DNA from: Rhyzopertha dominica
Taxonomy: Eukaryota > Arthropoda > Insecta > Coleoptera > Bostrichidae
DNA: 64,000 nucleotides
Assembly (NCBI GenBank): GCA_025024175.1
Contig: QCXZ01000138.1
Coordinates: forward strand, 44,735,092-44,799,091
Direction of reading: 5' to 3'
Shown here in pieces: positions 23,956-35,049 of this stretch. The notes beneath the pieces were generated by a model. That model did no database searches and was not told where the DNA came from. It saw only the letters and a program-made list of their open reading frames with translations. A program made the position numbers and the translations under genes. Positions within the stretch are counted from its first letter, which is position 1. Every line of letters begins with the position of its first letter.

Positions 23956-24091
23956 CAGTCACTGATAAAGATAAACACTCTTCAATTCAGCCAAGCTTTC
24001 GGAATCATTTTATTCCTTCTTCAGGGCGCTAAAAGATTACACAACAAAAGGATACATTGTAGAAATATAATTAAAGAAAAAACTTACATTG
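23956..24091 (+). repeat. left inverted repeat of the second Penelope element
   Basis: Reverse complement of 27716-27856 with about 85-90 percent identity by eye. Confidence 0.8.
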
Positions 24092-24615
24092 AGGACCTAA
24101 CTGACAGAATCACCAACATTATTAATGATATTCCTATATGAAAGTATGAATAAGGTAAGTATAAACTTTTGATAAGCCCTCAATATCTCCTTTTATTAAT
24201 ACTGTGAATTTCTCCATGAATGTACACCATTTCTAATAACAATCTTTTCATCAAATTCGGTTCAGTACAGATAATTTTAACATCATTAAAATTAAAAGAA
24301 TGTTGTTGCTCGTACAATGTTCGGTTAATACAGATTTATTAGATTTAAGACGTATATCTCTTATATGTTCCTCCATCCTTTTTTTCTAAATACCTACCAG
24401 TCTGTCCGATATAACATGCAGAACAATAGTTACAACCAATCTTATAAACAATTTTAGATCTTAAATTATTAGGAATCTTATCCTTGACTTGAATGTCAAG
24501 GATAAGACATTAGAAAAGACGGATGCGACAACAACCACGGTACTAAAGGACAATTTGATGTTAGGAATATCATTAATAATGTTGGTGATTCTCTCAGTTA
24601 GGTCCTCAATATAAG
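24083..24615. repeat. short inverted copy of Penelope coding sequence
   Basis: 24083-24136 (plus strand) equals the reverse complement of 24562-24615 with about two mismatches in 54 bp. The right-hand piece lies in the open frame (PYIEDLTERITNIINDIP). The left-hand piece is fused to the terminal repeat at a shared CATTGAG. Confidence 0.8.
24477..24506. repeat. perfect 12-bp-stem hairpin in Penelope coding sequence
   Basis: CTTATCCTTGAC, loop TTGAAT, GTCAAGGATAAG. It lies between the RT part and the GIY-YIG part. It may be a small inverted duplication that disrupts the linker. Confidence 0.7.
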
Positions 24616-24944
24616 GTAAGTTACATAATAGCATAGGTGTGGATAAGTTGTTATTAGCAATATTATGATTTAAAGACAGTTGAAGAGTGATCTGTATGTC
24701 TCCTGACATCAAATAAAAGTATACACTTATTAATGAAAGATAAGGGATATGAATTTTCGATTAAAATTAATTTAAGTTTATCAATATTATTTTTAATAAA
24801 CGAAGGATGGGAAATACGTACTACTCTATTGTAAAGACATTGTACTAAGTTAACCTTCATACTCATTCTATGGTAGGAGTAAAAATTTAGATATCTACCA
24901 GATGCACAAGGTTTGATATACCAGTCAATTAATATTTTATTTTC

Positions 24945-24967
24945 ATTAGTTCTTATAAGTCGAGTGT
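24945..24967. repeat. target-site duplication, left copy (23 bp)
   Basis: ATTAGTTCTTATAAGTCGAG plus TGT, identical to 26816-26838. It flanks the inserted RTE-like LINE. The first three bases could also belong to the LINE tail on the right side. Confidence 0.85.
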
Positions 24968-26815
24968 GAAAATATATACCTATGGCGCATTGGCTGAAGA
25001 AGCTAGAAGAGGAAAACATGGCACCTAAAGTAAATCTAATTGCAGAAAATGACTACTGGCCCATTGGAAAACCACCCTCTGAAGAAAGGACGATAGAAAT
25101 AATTCATAACATGAAGTGTAATAAAGCACCAGGCCTAGACAAGATCAACAACGAATTGATAAAATACGGACCAATAAATCTAAAACAAAAGGTACAAAAA
25201 ACATTAGAAGCAGCGTGGTTAACCAACGAAATACCAGATGAGTGGAATACTACAGTGCAAGTTCCGATCCCCAAAATTAAAACGCCGCAAAACACGGAAG
25301 ACTACCGAAGAATAACCCTATGCAGTGTTGGATACAAGTATTACGCCCAGTTCTTACTAGGGGAGATGGAAAAATACATACCAGAAGTACCGCAGTAGCC
25401 TTTGCAAAAAACAGATCAACTGATGACCACATGTTTACAGTGAGAAGGATACTAGAGGAGAAATGGAGGGAAGGCACTAGAATACTGGTGATGGCCATAG
25501 ATCTACAGAAAGCTTTTGATACGATAAACCATGACGTAGTGCCACAGATCCTAAGGGACAAAGGGGTCCCTCACTACTTAATCAACAGAATAATAAAAGC
25601 TTGCCTACACGAAAATACTACAGTGCAGTGGTTCGGACAAACAACACCAACGAAACAGAAAAACCAGAGGCGTGAAGCAGGGATGTCCAATATCCCCCCG
25701 TATTTTCACAATTGTACTAGATGAAGCTCTCCAAAAAATCATAACTAACATGGAAAACCTTAACAAGCAGGAGAATGAAATAGCACTACCTATAGTCCTT
25801 TCATATGCAGATGACCTGATAATAATCGCGGAGAACGAAAACTTGGCAGAATTCTTAGAAAATGCAGAACATGAACTCCACAAAAATGGACTAACAATAA
25901 ACTACACGAAAAGCAACATCATGATAAGAGATCCTTCCAGCAGAACAATCCTAGAAACGGGCACAAAATACAAGATATTGAACCGGATTTTGAAAACAAC
26001 AAACAGATTGAAATATCTAGGTACGTACATAACCAGCCATCTTAGCCGCAGAGAGACGGTTAGAGAAAGAATCAAAACTGCAAATAGAGTAACCAGGGCG
26101 ATATTACCATCTATAGAGAAACATAAACCACACTGGAAATTGATAAAGATTCTATATACATCAATCATTATGCCAGTCATGACGTATGGAGTAAAAAATG
26201 CCGCAACAACAAAGGCAAATAGGAAAAGCTTGAGAAAGGCATAAAAAGGTATTGTACAACTTCTAGCTAAGGCAATAAATGAAAACGAGGAAAAATCAAC
26301 AGCCGAACTCCTAGATGGCAGAACGATCATAAAGAGAGTAGAGACATACGTAATGAAATACTGGGGACACATCCAAAGGAGAGAAGTAGACCACATACTA
26401 AGAAAGGCCTGGGAGCTAAGTGGAGACAAACTAAAAAAGGAAGGCCGTGCTATACATGGAAAACAACTATAGAAAGGATAATTCAGAAATCAGGGAAGAA
26501 TGAAGAAATGGCAGAAGACAAGAAATCAATCAACGAAGAATCCCTCAGGTTATACGACATACCAGAAACCAGTGACTCTGAAATGGACCATTGATGCCAG
26601 CAACACCAAGAAAACATTCAAATAAAATGAATGTACCTCTATAACCTTCCCGCTCCAATCCCTATATGTCCTTAACATGCGCTAGGCAGTCGCACTACTA
26701 GCACTCAGCATGTACCCCTCAAACCCAGCATAGACGGCCGGCCCGGCGGTATATCCGGGAGTGGCAGAAACGCTGACCGTACGCTGGTTCAATCAATCAA
26801 TCAATCAATCAATCA
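24968..26815 (+). mobile_element. RTE-like LINE, 5-prime truncated, inserted in Penelope
   Basis: The insertion starts inside the RT region and ends with a 3-prime UTR (CGGTATATCCGGGAGTGGC) and a (TCAA)n tail at 26789-26815. It is flanked by a perfect 23-bp duplication. 5-prime truncation and a variable-length target duplication are the usual outcome of target-primed reverse transcription. A second partial copy is at 18177-18650. Confidence 0.85.
24982..26593 (+). pseudogene. reverse transcriptase of the RTE-like LINE
   Basis: The frame starts mid-protein: MKCNKAPGLDKINNELIKYG, PIPKIKTPQNTEDYRRITL, a shift near 25385-25395, RSTDDHMFTVRRILEEKW, motif A MAIDLQKAFDTINHD, a shift near 25685, motif B MKQGCPISPRIF (worn), motif C LSYADDLIIIAE, LKYLGTYITSHLSRRETVRE and TSIIMPVMTYGVKNAA. 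After a stop at 26242-26244 the frame continues as GIVQLLAKAINENEEKSTAE and YVMKYWGHIQRREVDHI. The RT resembles RTE/BovB-like proteins; the clade is a judgement from motifs only. Confidence 0.75.
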
Positions 26816-26838
26816 ATTAGTTCTTATAAGTCGAGTGT
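26816..26838. repeat. target-site duplication, right copy (23 bp)
   Basis: Perfect match to 24945-24967. It lies directly after the (TCAA)n tail of the LINE and is followed by the continuation of the Penelope frame. Confidence 0.85.
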
Positions 26839-27715
26839 CAAGGAAAGCTATACTACAATTAGATTCTAATTCAATTGTAAATTGTATGGAGGTACGCACA
26901 TTATTAAATACTTCTAGTAGTTCTTCATTTTTTCCCGTCATCACTAAGTCATCAACGTGTTTAACTACAAATGGCAACTCAAATGACAACCGGGAACAGT
27001 GTTAATGATCCAATCCATAACATACAATGAAATAATTGGAGAAATGTTATTACCCATAGGTGTTCCATAGACTTGTCTATAAAAACAGTTATTAAGAGAG
27101 AAATAGACATTATCAAACACTAAAGAGATCGCCTCAATAAAACTTTGTAGACATTTTACAATTAGTTGAAATGTTAGGCCACTCTGTCCTAATGCGTTCC
27201 AACACCAAATAAAACGGTGTATTTGTAAACACTAATATGACATCTAAACTAACCAAACTAACCTTGCGGCAATTGGAAATCGTTAAATTTTGAAAACTTA
27301 AGAAAATCTTTGATGTAATAGAGATTATTGTAATCGTACGAGATGGACAAAATCTTGGATATAAATATAGATAAAGAAGATGTTGCAGAATTCATCGAAG
27401 AAATAATAGGTCTAACAGATAGGGTCTGCTTATGTACTATAGGGTTTATCAAAAAATTATACTTACCTTATTCGTACTTTCAAGTAATTTTCAAGTATTT
27501 TTTTGTATGATTTGGCAGCGTTACTTGTATAATTTTTTTATCGTTGTCAATTAATTGTCACTTTGTTCTTCTGTAAGAAGACATGTAAGTCATTTTGTTA
27601 TATATATTAATCTTTAGCGTCTTGTGATACAAATTTAATCGTCGAATTTTTCATATGCTGCAATTTATTAAAGGACCATGTATCTGGGTGAACATATCTA
27701 TTTAGTATTAACCTC

Positions 27716-27856
27716 GACTCAATGCAAGTTTTTTTTTAATTATGTTTTTACAATGTATCCTTTTGTTGTGTAATCTTTTAGCGCCTTGAAGAAGGAAAAA
27801 AATCATTCCGAAAGCTTGGCTGAATTAAAAAGAGTTTTTCTCTTTATTAGTGACTG
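27716..27856 (-). repeat. right inverted repeat of the second Penelope element
   Basis: Partner of 23956-24091. Confidence 0.8.
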
Positions 27857-28137
27857 TTACTTACTTTATCGGGACGCTGTCCTATATAAGCTTAAATAAG
27901 CACATACAAAGAGATAGTTGTATCTAATGGCTTTTAGAATTGTAAATATTAAATCATAATGTGCAGACTAAAATTACGGGCTTTTTCTCAGAAGATAGGG
28001 GTAAGAACCTCTCTTAAATTTCGAGTAATCGTTAGTCATTTTGAAAGAACATAACCATTTCATTGGAAGTGTACGTTTAGTGTACATCTACCTTCGTTCA
28101 GTGTGCGTTTCAGTTTTATCATGGAATTTAGTTGCAA

Positions 28138-28440
28138 ACTGAAAAATAAAAAGTTGTGCGGCAAAACTCGAGGAGTTATCCCATGTGTGATACACTTTAT
28201 GCGGCGAGAGGCAGAGACGACTTCAAAAAAAATTCATGAGTTTGCTGCCCTGGCGATTGGTGTCAGCGTGAGCAGTGTGTAGAATGTTGCTAAGGAAATG
28301 AAAGCTATTAAAGATGGTGAATAAGGAAGTTTTTTGACGCCAGACAAAAAAAAAACGAAAAAAGACTGCAACGAAAACAAGAAGCCTAGACGATTTTGAT
28401 TGGGGTTCTTCGTCGCGACATCATCAATTCATACGCTGTG
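28138..28440 (+). pseudogene. IS630-like transposase, N-terminal fragment
   Basis: Translation in shifting frames gives FMRREAETTSKKIHEFAALA, IGVSVSSV-NVAKEMKAIKDG, GSFLTPDKKKTKK, and DDFD-GVLRRDIINSYAV. This is the order seen at the start of insect DDE_3/IS630 transposases: a winged HTH with a GVSxSSV helix, a basic linker, then an LDDFD-VRR motif. It has an in-frame TAG, a TAA and shifts. The catalytic part is absent here. Confidence 0.55.
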
Positions 28441-28739
28441 AAAAAAGGAATGGTTTGGTTGCATTAGTGGCTCCTTTGTATAATGAAAATATTCTCATAA
28501 TTATTTTATATGTTTCGCTAGAACATGCTCGTTTCGCATTTTCGATGAGTGAAGACACAAACTATTCGCAAACTGCTTATGGAAGAATCACTAGAAGAAA
28601 ACGTGTTACTTCATTTTTTCTGTAATATTAACGCATTTAACAAGAAATATTTGAAATCATTCGATTTGTTTACGCAAGAAGTAGACAATACATCACATTA
28701 AAGTATAATTTTTTTATTATTATCAGTAAAAACTACCAC

Positions 28740-29110
28740 ATTTTGGGGTTGGTATGAATAACGTCATTAATTGGAATGAACGCCGTGCATCGATTGATTC
28801 GTTAATTCGACTCTAAGCTTTTTTCCATTAAAGTCAAAAATAAAATTATTAACGGACGCCACTGGATAATTCGCGACGTAAGCGCACCTAAATCCAGGCC
28901 GAAATGATAAACTAACAAAATAAATGGGTACTGCATGCAAAGTAATAAATTAAGCACTTTTTGTCGGAACGTACATTTTGAAGCTCAGTGTCGTTTTTGA
29001 TTTACGGTAATTTTGTGACAATGAACGCGCGATTTCCTGTTCCACGGGACAACAATAATTCATTTGCGCGCATATATACTGCCGTTGCATAAACTACAGA
29101 TCGGGCATTC
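28740..29110. promoter_or_regulatory. possible cis-regulatory block with homeodomain, SOX and POU-like sites
   Basis: A higher-complexity block rich in TAAT cores (CATTAATTGG, GTTAATTCG), with ACAATAATTCATTTGCGCGC containing SOX-like and octamer-like words. It shows no repeat or coding signature. The function is inferred from motif texture only. Confidence 0.2.
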
Positions 29111-30049
29111 TACGATACTCGAATTTCAAACAATGCAATGCTCCATAAAATGCCTGTAAAGTGTCTTAACTGATAATAAAAATAATTCGGTAGTGATATT
29201 TGCTAAGAATTTTACCTACATAATTTATGCTTGATTATGAGGAAGATATGTGAACATTAATATTAATTTTATTCGGCAACCTCAAAATATTAAAATGTGT
29301 AGATCGAAACTTATATATCATGTGCCTACTTCGTAGAACCTGGTCAACTTGATCAGCATATCACAAAACTTACCAATTACATAATTACTTTTTGTAGATA
29401 TATTTTCTTTTTGTTTCCATCATTGGAATAAAAAGTATCTATGATACCTAAGCATTTTTTAAATGTAATTTCAGGATATATTTCGTAAAACTACAGTTCA
29501 TCTATATCATATACATACATATATAGCTGTTTGTAGTTTATCAAACATAATGGTAACAGTGAATCTTACAGAATATCCAGTAGCCATATCTTGAATACCT
29601 CTAGTAAAAATATTTCCCTGAAGCAATCGACGTATCTCAGGAAGTGCTAATTACTTTCCCCTTCAGTTATCCCAGCCATTTACATAAATGCATAAATCGC
29701 CAGGACCTGGAGCGTTTTTTGTTAGTTCAAGCATGAGGTCGTGAATAACCCGCCTAACTGGTCCGTTGAGATAGTCTGGCAATAATTAGGAATAATCAGG
29801 GGGAATTAAGAAGTTCCTAACTCTTTTAAAAAGGTAAACGTACTTAATTGAAATTTCCAAGTTTGTTTATGGATTCATATAATGCCTGACCGTTGCTGAT
29901 AAAAGCTTTTGTTTACTCGTAGCCTATTCAAATTTTTTCGATCGTAAACAACATGAAGTGATAAAAAGTATTTAAAATACCTACAGGGTTTCCATAAATG
30001 ATTCATTCCACAATGCGCTTATAGAAATCCATCAAATCAATTTACCGCT

Positions 30050-30258
30050 ACTCAGGAAAGTGAACACAATTATTACTTTGACAGATACTTGTCATCTGTC
30101 GATTGTCGAATTATTTGGTATACTTGAATATGAGAAATTGCGTGGAGTGTGTATTTTCAACATAATGCCGTAGTGTTTTGTAGGACATTTAACGTTAAGA
30201 TTGGAGAAAGCTCAGATTTCGGAACTGTGGAGTGGACGGTTTCGTATAATTTTTAGGT
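30050..30258 (+). repeat. dispersed repeat, copy 2
   Basis: Aligns with the reverse complement of 11578-11760. It lies between a possible transposon terminus (CTACAGGGTTTCCATAAATGA at about 29981) and the transposase remnant at 30770-31382. Confidence 0.7.
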
Positions 30259-30769
30259 TATGTATCGTAGTTGTAATGTGATACGGCAAGCATGTTAAAT
30301 TATACCGCAATATACTACAAAAGAAGGAGGGAGAAAGACTGGATTGACTGCGTAGGCTTTAAAATTTGCGGAAAATAGTTACATTTATAAAACGATGTCT
30401 GAATGCCGGTGACCCAACAAAAGGGGGTAGTTGCGTATATTAAAGTATGTTGTNTAGCTTCGTACATGCAAATTATTGTTATTACTTTCGTTTGAAAGGG
30501 AAATATAATCGTAAATGTTGGGAAATTTTTATAAAACCCTAATTTCGTGGCTATCACTTTATCTGCAACCTTCAGTACAGTATGTGACAGATGACAGTAT
30601 ATTGTGCTTATTGTAACCAGGCAGCAGTTACAAAAGACGACAGAGAATTTAGAAATCAAGTTAATTACTGTCTAAATTAAGATTTTATGAACATATATGA
30701 TATTTTTAATATAATAAAAAAATAAAGGAAAAAGTATTGGCAGCCTTGATCGAAATTTGAACTCGGTAA

Positions 30770-31382
30770 AGGTAAAGATTATGTTGTCGGATGAAACAAA
30801 ATTTACAAACTAACATGTTTAACCGACATAATGAACATCTTTGGACACAAGAGAACCCTCGTAGTGTGCAGCAAAGAAGACCTTAAATCAGATTTGGGTT
30901 TAATGTTTGGTGTGGTATTATTGGATCTACCATTCTAAATCCGTAATTTTTTACAATTCTTTAAGTGGTGAACGTTACCTTCATTTTTTACAAAATGACT
31001 TTGAAGAAATCCTTCAAGATTTAAACTTGGATGTGCGTAGAATAATGGGGTGGTTCCAACATGATGGAGCACCTCCTTATAATACAGTGCAAGTAAGGAA
31101 TTATCTTGACCAAATGTACGCAAACACGTGGATAGGAAGAAACAGATTTGTTGCCTGGCCGCCCCGTTCTACAGATTTATCTGTTTCAGATTTCTTTTTA
31201 TTGGGTACAATAAAATAACAAAGTGTACCCAAAAGAACCATGAAACAGTTGATGACTTAAGAGCTATTGTTTTACAAGCTTTTGCTACAATTGACAGACG
31301 TTTTTAGGAAGGCAACTTACTCCATTTAAAAAGATGCAATTTATGCATACAAAATAATGGAGGATTGTTTGAACACCACTAA
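30770..31382 (+). pseudogene. IS630/Tc1-like transposase, catalytic half, decayed
   Basis: Catalyses cut-and-paste transposition in the intact family. Visible parts are IMLSDETKFTN (first Asp), NRHNEHLWTQENPRS, GFNVWCGIIGSTILNP with a stop, LSGERYLHFLQNDFEEILQD, WFQHDGAPPYNTVQVRNYLD (second Asp), WIGRNRFVAWPPRSTDLSVS then DFFLLGTIK (third Asp), and a C-terminal end up to NNGGLFEHH at 31382. Counting by eye, 41 residues separate the second and third Asp. The N-terminal DNA-binding half is missing. CACCCTGGATA at about 31755 may be the right terminus of the element. Confidence 0.7.
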
Positions 31383-32614
31383 GTATTTTAAAAAACGAAC
31401 ATCAAAAAATACAGAGAATTGGCAATAACTATGGTATTTTTCAAAATAATATATCGTTGAATAGATAAAAAATCGCCAACTTTATGAATTCATAGCCAAC
31501 TGTAGTTTCTATTAAAAAAAGCATAAGTTTATGTCATAGCTCAAACATATTTGTCATAACAAAACGCATAACAAACTGTAGTACACTACTTTATTAAGGG
31601 TAAAATTATTTACAACTTTTGTATTTAATTTTTGTTTGTAACACCAATAATAAATGAGATAAAAGGATTTAAAGATATAGTCCGAATTTAGTTTTTTCAA
31701 AATATCTAGTTCTGCTAGTTTTTGAGATCTTTATGCTGGTCATCGTAAAAACTCACCCTGGATATTTTTTTGGATAATGGTTTATTTTTTATAAATGGAT
31801 ATGCATAAGTTACGTTGGTATAATGCATATTTTTTATAGTCATGAATACCAAACTTGTTGAGACTTATCCAATAGTGTGTAAAAAAGATGTCCATGTAGT
31901 CGCAGTTTATGGTATTTCACTTGCAAAATCGTGCCAAGGTATTTTAATAACTATTATAATAATAATACTAGTCAACGTTTCGACTGTTGGTATATATTAT
32001 CTCCATGCGTAGAACTTAATACAGTAATTACATGAACCGTGGTAACCCTGGTGACAGTGGTTCACTTCCTCAAGAATTACGAGCGTGGTCGACCCTCATC
32101 CCCCTCCGCTGTCTCTTCAAATACCCGTTAATAAATTACCATCCAAAGATTTATGTAATGGAAAACATATATCATTACAAAATTACGGCAATTTTGGAAG
32201 AAACGCTCAAACCGCGACAGTGACAAATTTCAGACAGGGGTTAAACGTTCTGCCATTTGATCCGAGGGGTCGATCAATGAAACAATTAGACATCCACCCC
32301 GCGAACACAAGAGCGGATACGATTTTTCACACTTAATATTCGTGAGTAATGGTTTGTTCGGGAATGGTTGAGTTAGTTCATGCTTTTTTCAGAAGAGTTC
32401 ATCCTTGAAACGAGACGGCACCTACAGTATAATCACTGGCTGGCGGAGCAGTATAAGGTAAATTGNCTCTAATCCACGAGTCTCGCCATTAGCAGTTAGA
32501 AATGCCAAGTGGTCCCGTGTTGGAAATGACAGAAAACAGTCGGGAAGGAAACTGTATTGGTGAAGGACTTGAGGTAAACTGTTATTTTTCAACGAAAATG
32601 GGGTGAAAAGACAC
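31383..32614. other. non-coding; possible Penelope terminus at 31960-32010
   Basis: AGTCAACGTTTCGACTGTTGG followed by ATTATCTCCATG resembles the terminal region of Penelope-like elements, but no coding part adjoins it. 32040-32340 is richer in GC with overlapping open frames that show no domain. Confidence 0.35.
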
Positions 32615-34195
32615 ATTTGTTTATTTATTTATTTGTTTACACCAAGGAAAAAAATAGGTGGTACCTGTATTCCACTGTTGCTTTACGAATTAAAATGCCC
32701 TCAAATTTTACTCAAACTAACAACATCTAATTAAGCTCATTGAACAGATAATGAAACTAAATGCCGCATAAGCCCTACGCAATAAATTATACATAGTACA
32801 AATGAAAATACTTTAGGTNACTTTCACGACNTTATGTCTACATAAATGCANTCAGTTGCCATTTTATTAATCTCAATCAAGGATAAATGTAAAAATTGTA
32901 AATATTTGTTCAGCAAGGACGGCGCAAAATAAAAACATCCTTCAAATATTTTGTGTAGTGCAGAGGAATAGAAAAATTATCTTTACAAATGTTCACACTG
33001 TAATCAGAGATCGCCTTGATAAAAAAGAATGTGTTCGGTGTATGAGATATTATAGACAAATCTCATACAAGCGCAATACTCAATATGAGGATACACCAAT
33101 GTCTTGAGCAGTTTTATTTTAACCTGTTGCCCAAGCTGAAATTTGAAGGAATATAAACAATCCAGCGGTTGCATTGAGCGTTTATATACATGATCAACAT
33201 GCTCACTAAAAGATATGGTACTATAAATAAACAGTCCCAAATCTTTCACAAAATTATGCCAGCCAATGCTTTCGTTATGTATGAATAACTGAAAATTTGC
33301 CTCCATTATCAAGCGCTGTTTTTATTGCCTATATAGAGAGATAAAGTTTTTTCCGAATTTAATTTTAAATCTTTTTAAATCATTATTTATTTTTTGAATA
33401 CCATCGTAGAAATTTTCCATGTCAAAATATAGATACATCTGTATACACATGTAAATACAATTTTTGATAGATTTAAGCCAGATTGAATTTGTGCAAATTC
33501 AGAGTAAAACATCATTAATAACTACTTTTTGACGTCTATTAAGTTAATAGCTTTCCAGTAGTTTTAGGCCAGCATCCCGAAAACTTGGGCATCATAAGTG
33601 TGTAATTTACCCGATCAAATGTTTTACTTCGTTTTAAAAGCACTAAAGCAGAGCCTTTAGACTTATGCATTGCACCAGCCAAATCATTTGTAACTCTCAT
33701 TAGAGCTATATTAGTACTATGTCCACGGAGAAATCGAGATGGGCAGTATGTTGTTTGAGTCAAGAAAATCCTTAATCGGTAAGTTGGGCTAGGATTTTTT
33801 CGAAGATCTTAGAACAAGCCGAAAGAATACATACTGGACGCAAATCATCGAAGCCTGTTGGTACCCGAACTTTAGGAAGCGGCACTACATGTACCGTTTT
33901 CCATATTTCTGGAAATATACCTATCTCGGTAGATTCATTAAATAAATCTTCTGCAATATCCACACAATATGGCACGGATAGGGCTAACATTGTAATTGAT
34001 ATGTTATCAGCGCCTTTCGATTTAGATTTTATAGTTTTTAGAGCTTTAAATATATCACCATTGTTAATAAACATAAAAATTATTTTTTCTTTAATACTTG
34101 GTGTTAGTATTGCGGAAATCCGTCAAATACATTTGCAAACAAATTCTGATTTTAAACAGTCTTTAACTGATTCGACACAATTTGAATATTTTTGA
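32615..34195 (-). mobile_element. Jockey/CR1-like LINE remnant
   Basis: Read on the minus strand from 34195: TIKSKSKGADNISITM, FPEIWKTVHVVPLPKV, DDLRPVCILSACSKIFEKIL, then SRFLRGHSTNIALMRVTNDL and motif A as LLKRSKTFDRVNY. A deletion removes most of motif B, and motif C is ruined (near 33440). The C-terminal part FVKDLGLFIYSTISFSEHV and KTLVYPHIEYCA runs to 33004. The AAATA-unit tract at about 32615-32637 fits a CR1-type tail. No complete domain survives. Confidence 0.75.
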
Positions 34196-35049
34196 AGCTT
34201 GGAAGTAAGTTGTTGGTGTGGTTGTGTTGTGCTTCATGTTTTACACCAAACTTGAAATATATAAGGGAAATACACTCTGTAGTGTGACATGTGCATATAA
34301 TATTTACTTTGACAATATCTACAACTGATAATATTAATTAATTTAATAAGTTTGTCAGCTGAACAGAAATTATTCGATCTACTTCAGATTTTAATGAAGA
34401 AGCGATTACCAAGTCTGCTTTAAAAAAAACGTATGGTCTTAGAGTTTGAAGAAGGTAGTGAATTTATTAATTATTATTTATTAATCCTCTGTTTTTAGAA
34501 TGCTTTTATTACTAAGACGAGATGACGACTATGCCAACATTTCGCAAAGTTGGATAAATATACTGTTATTATTATTGTAGTTATTGTTATTAATATAGCC
34601 TCAATAGATTCGGAATTAATAATTATGTAAAGGTAAACAAATGTAATTAAAAAACTAAACCTTTTAAAGAATTTAGAAATAAAAAGGACCGTATCAGCAT
34701 AAAAGAACTAATTTGGCAGAATTTGTGAGTTATTATATCTTGTTATAACTGATCTAAGTTTTCCTATTGATCATATATGGTTTGTAGACCCTATAGAAGT
34801 GGTAATGAAGGCTTACGAAGCATCAATGTAACAAGGACTCGTTTGTTTTCTATTTCCATGTTATAATCCAGTCCCAATACCTAACACAATTATTAGTAAG
34901 CTCTTTTACAAACTATTACAACGCAGGTGTAAGTGTTGTACTGGATTGTTCACTACTACTAAACACAGTAAGAGTTCAAAACAGTTCGTCGTTTCTTAAG
35001 TTTTCTCTCACTTAAAAACCCATTACTTAAAATAAAACTAAAAAAGCCG
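34196..35049. other. AT-rich, nothing recognised
   Basis: No supported gene, RNA or repeat. Confidence 0.45.

Larger units (their letters stand above)
24180..27452 (-). pseudogene. Penelope polyprotein, split by a LINE
   Basis: From right to left on the minus strand: SVRPIISSMNSATSS (27450-27400), motif B YGTPMGNNISPIIS (about 27065-27020), motif C KHVDDLVMTGKN (about 26965-26925), then IAFLDTRLIRTN up to the LINE junction near 26820. On the other side the frame resumes with NENKILIDWYIKPCASGRY and continues to 24663. The GIY-YIG part is at 24430-24182: NYCSACYIGQTGRYLEK, a shift at the A-run near 24385, EEHIRDIRLKSNKS, CTEPNLMKRLLLEMVYIHGE and the stop at 24180-24182. The N-terminal region and motif A are missing or too worn to identify. 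Frameshifts are frequent. Confidence 0.75.
23956..27856 (-). mobile_element. second Penelope-like element, split by a LINE
   Basis: Minus-strand Penelope element flanked by inverted repeats of about 135 bp (23956-24091 and 27716-27856) that share CAGCCAAGCTTTCGGAAT, GCGCTAAAAGATTACACAAC and AAAAGGATACATTGTA. The RT and GIY-YIG coding part lies between them. An RTE-like LINE with a 23-bp target duplication interrupts it at 24968-26815. The left side also carries a short inverted piece of the coding region (24083-24136). Confidence 0.85.
27857..30049. other. no intact gene; transposase fragment and enhancer-like block
   Basis: Apart from the transposase fragment at 28138-28440 and the enhancer-like block at 28740-29110, this stretch is AT-rich. 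A 39-codon minus-strand open piece (about 29660-29776) is unexplained. Confidence 0.4.

Noticed and set aside
25902..26429. A 175-codon minus-strand open frame
   Set aside because: It is antisense to the RT of the plus-strand RTE-like LINE (24968-26815) and has no independent motif.
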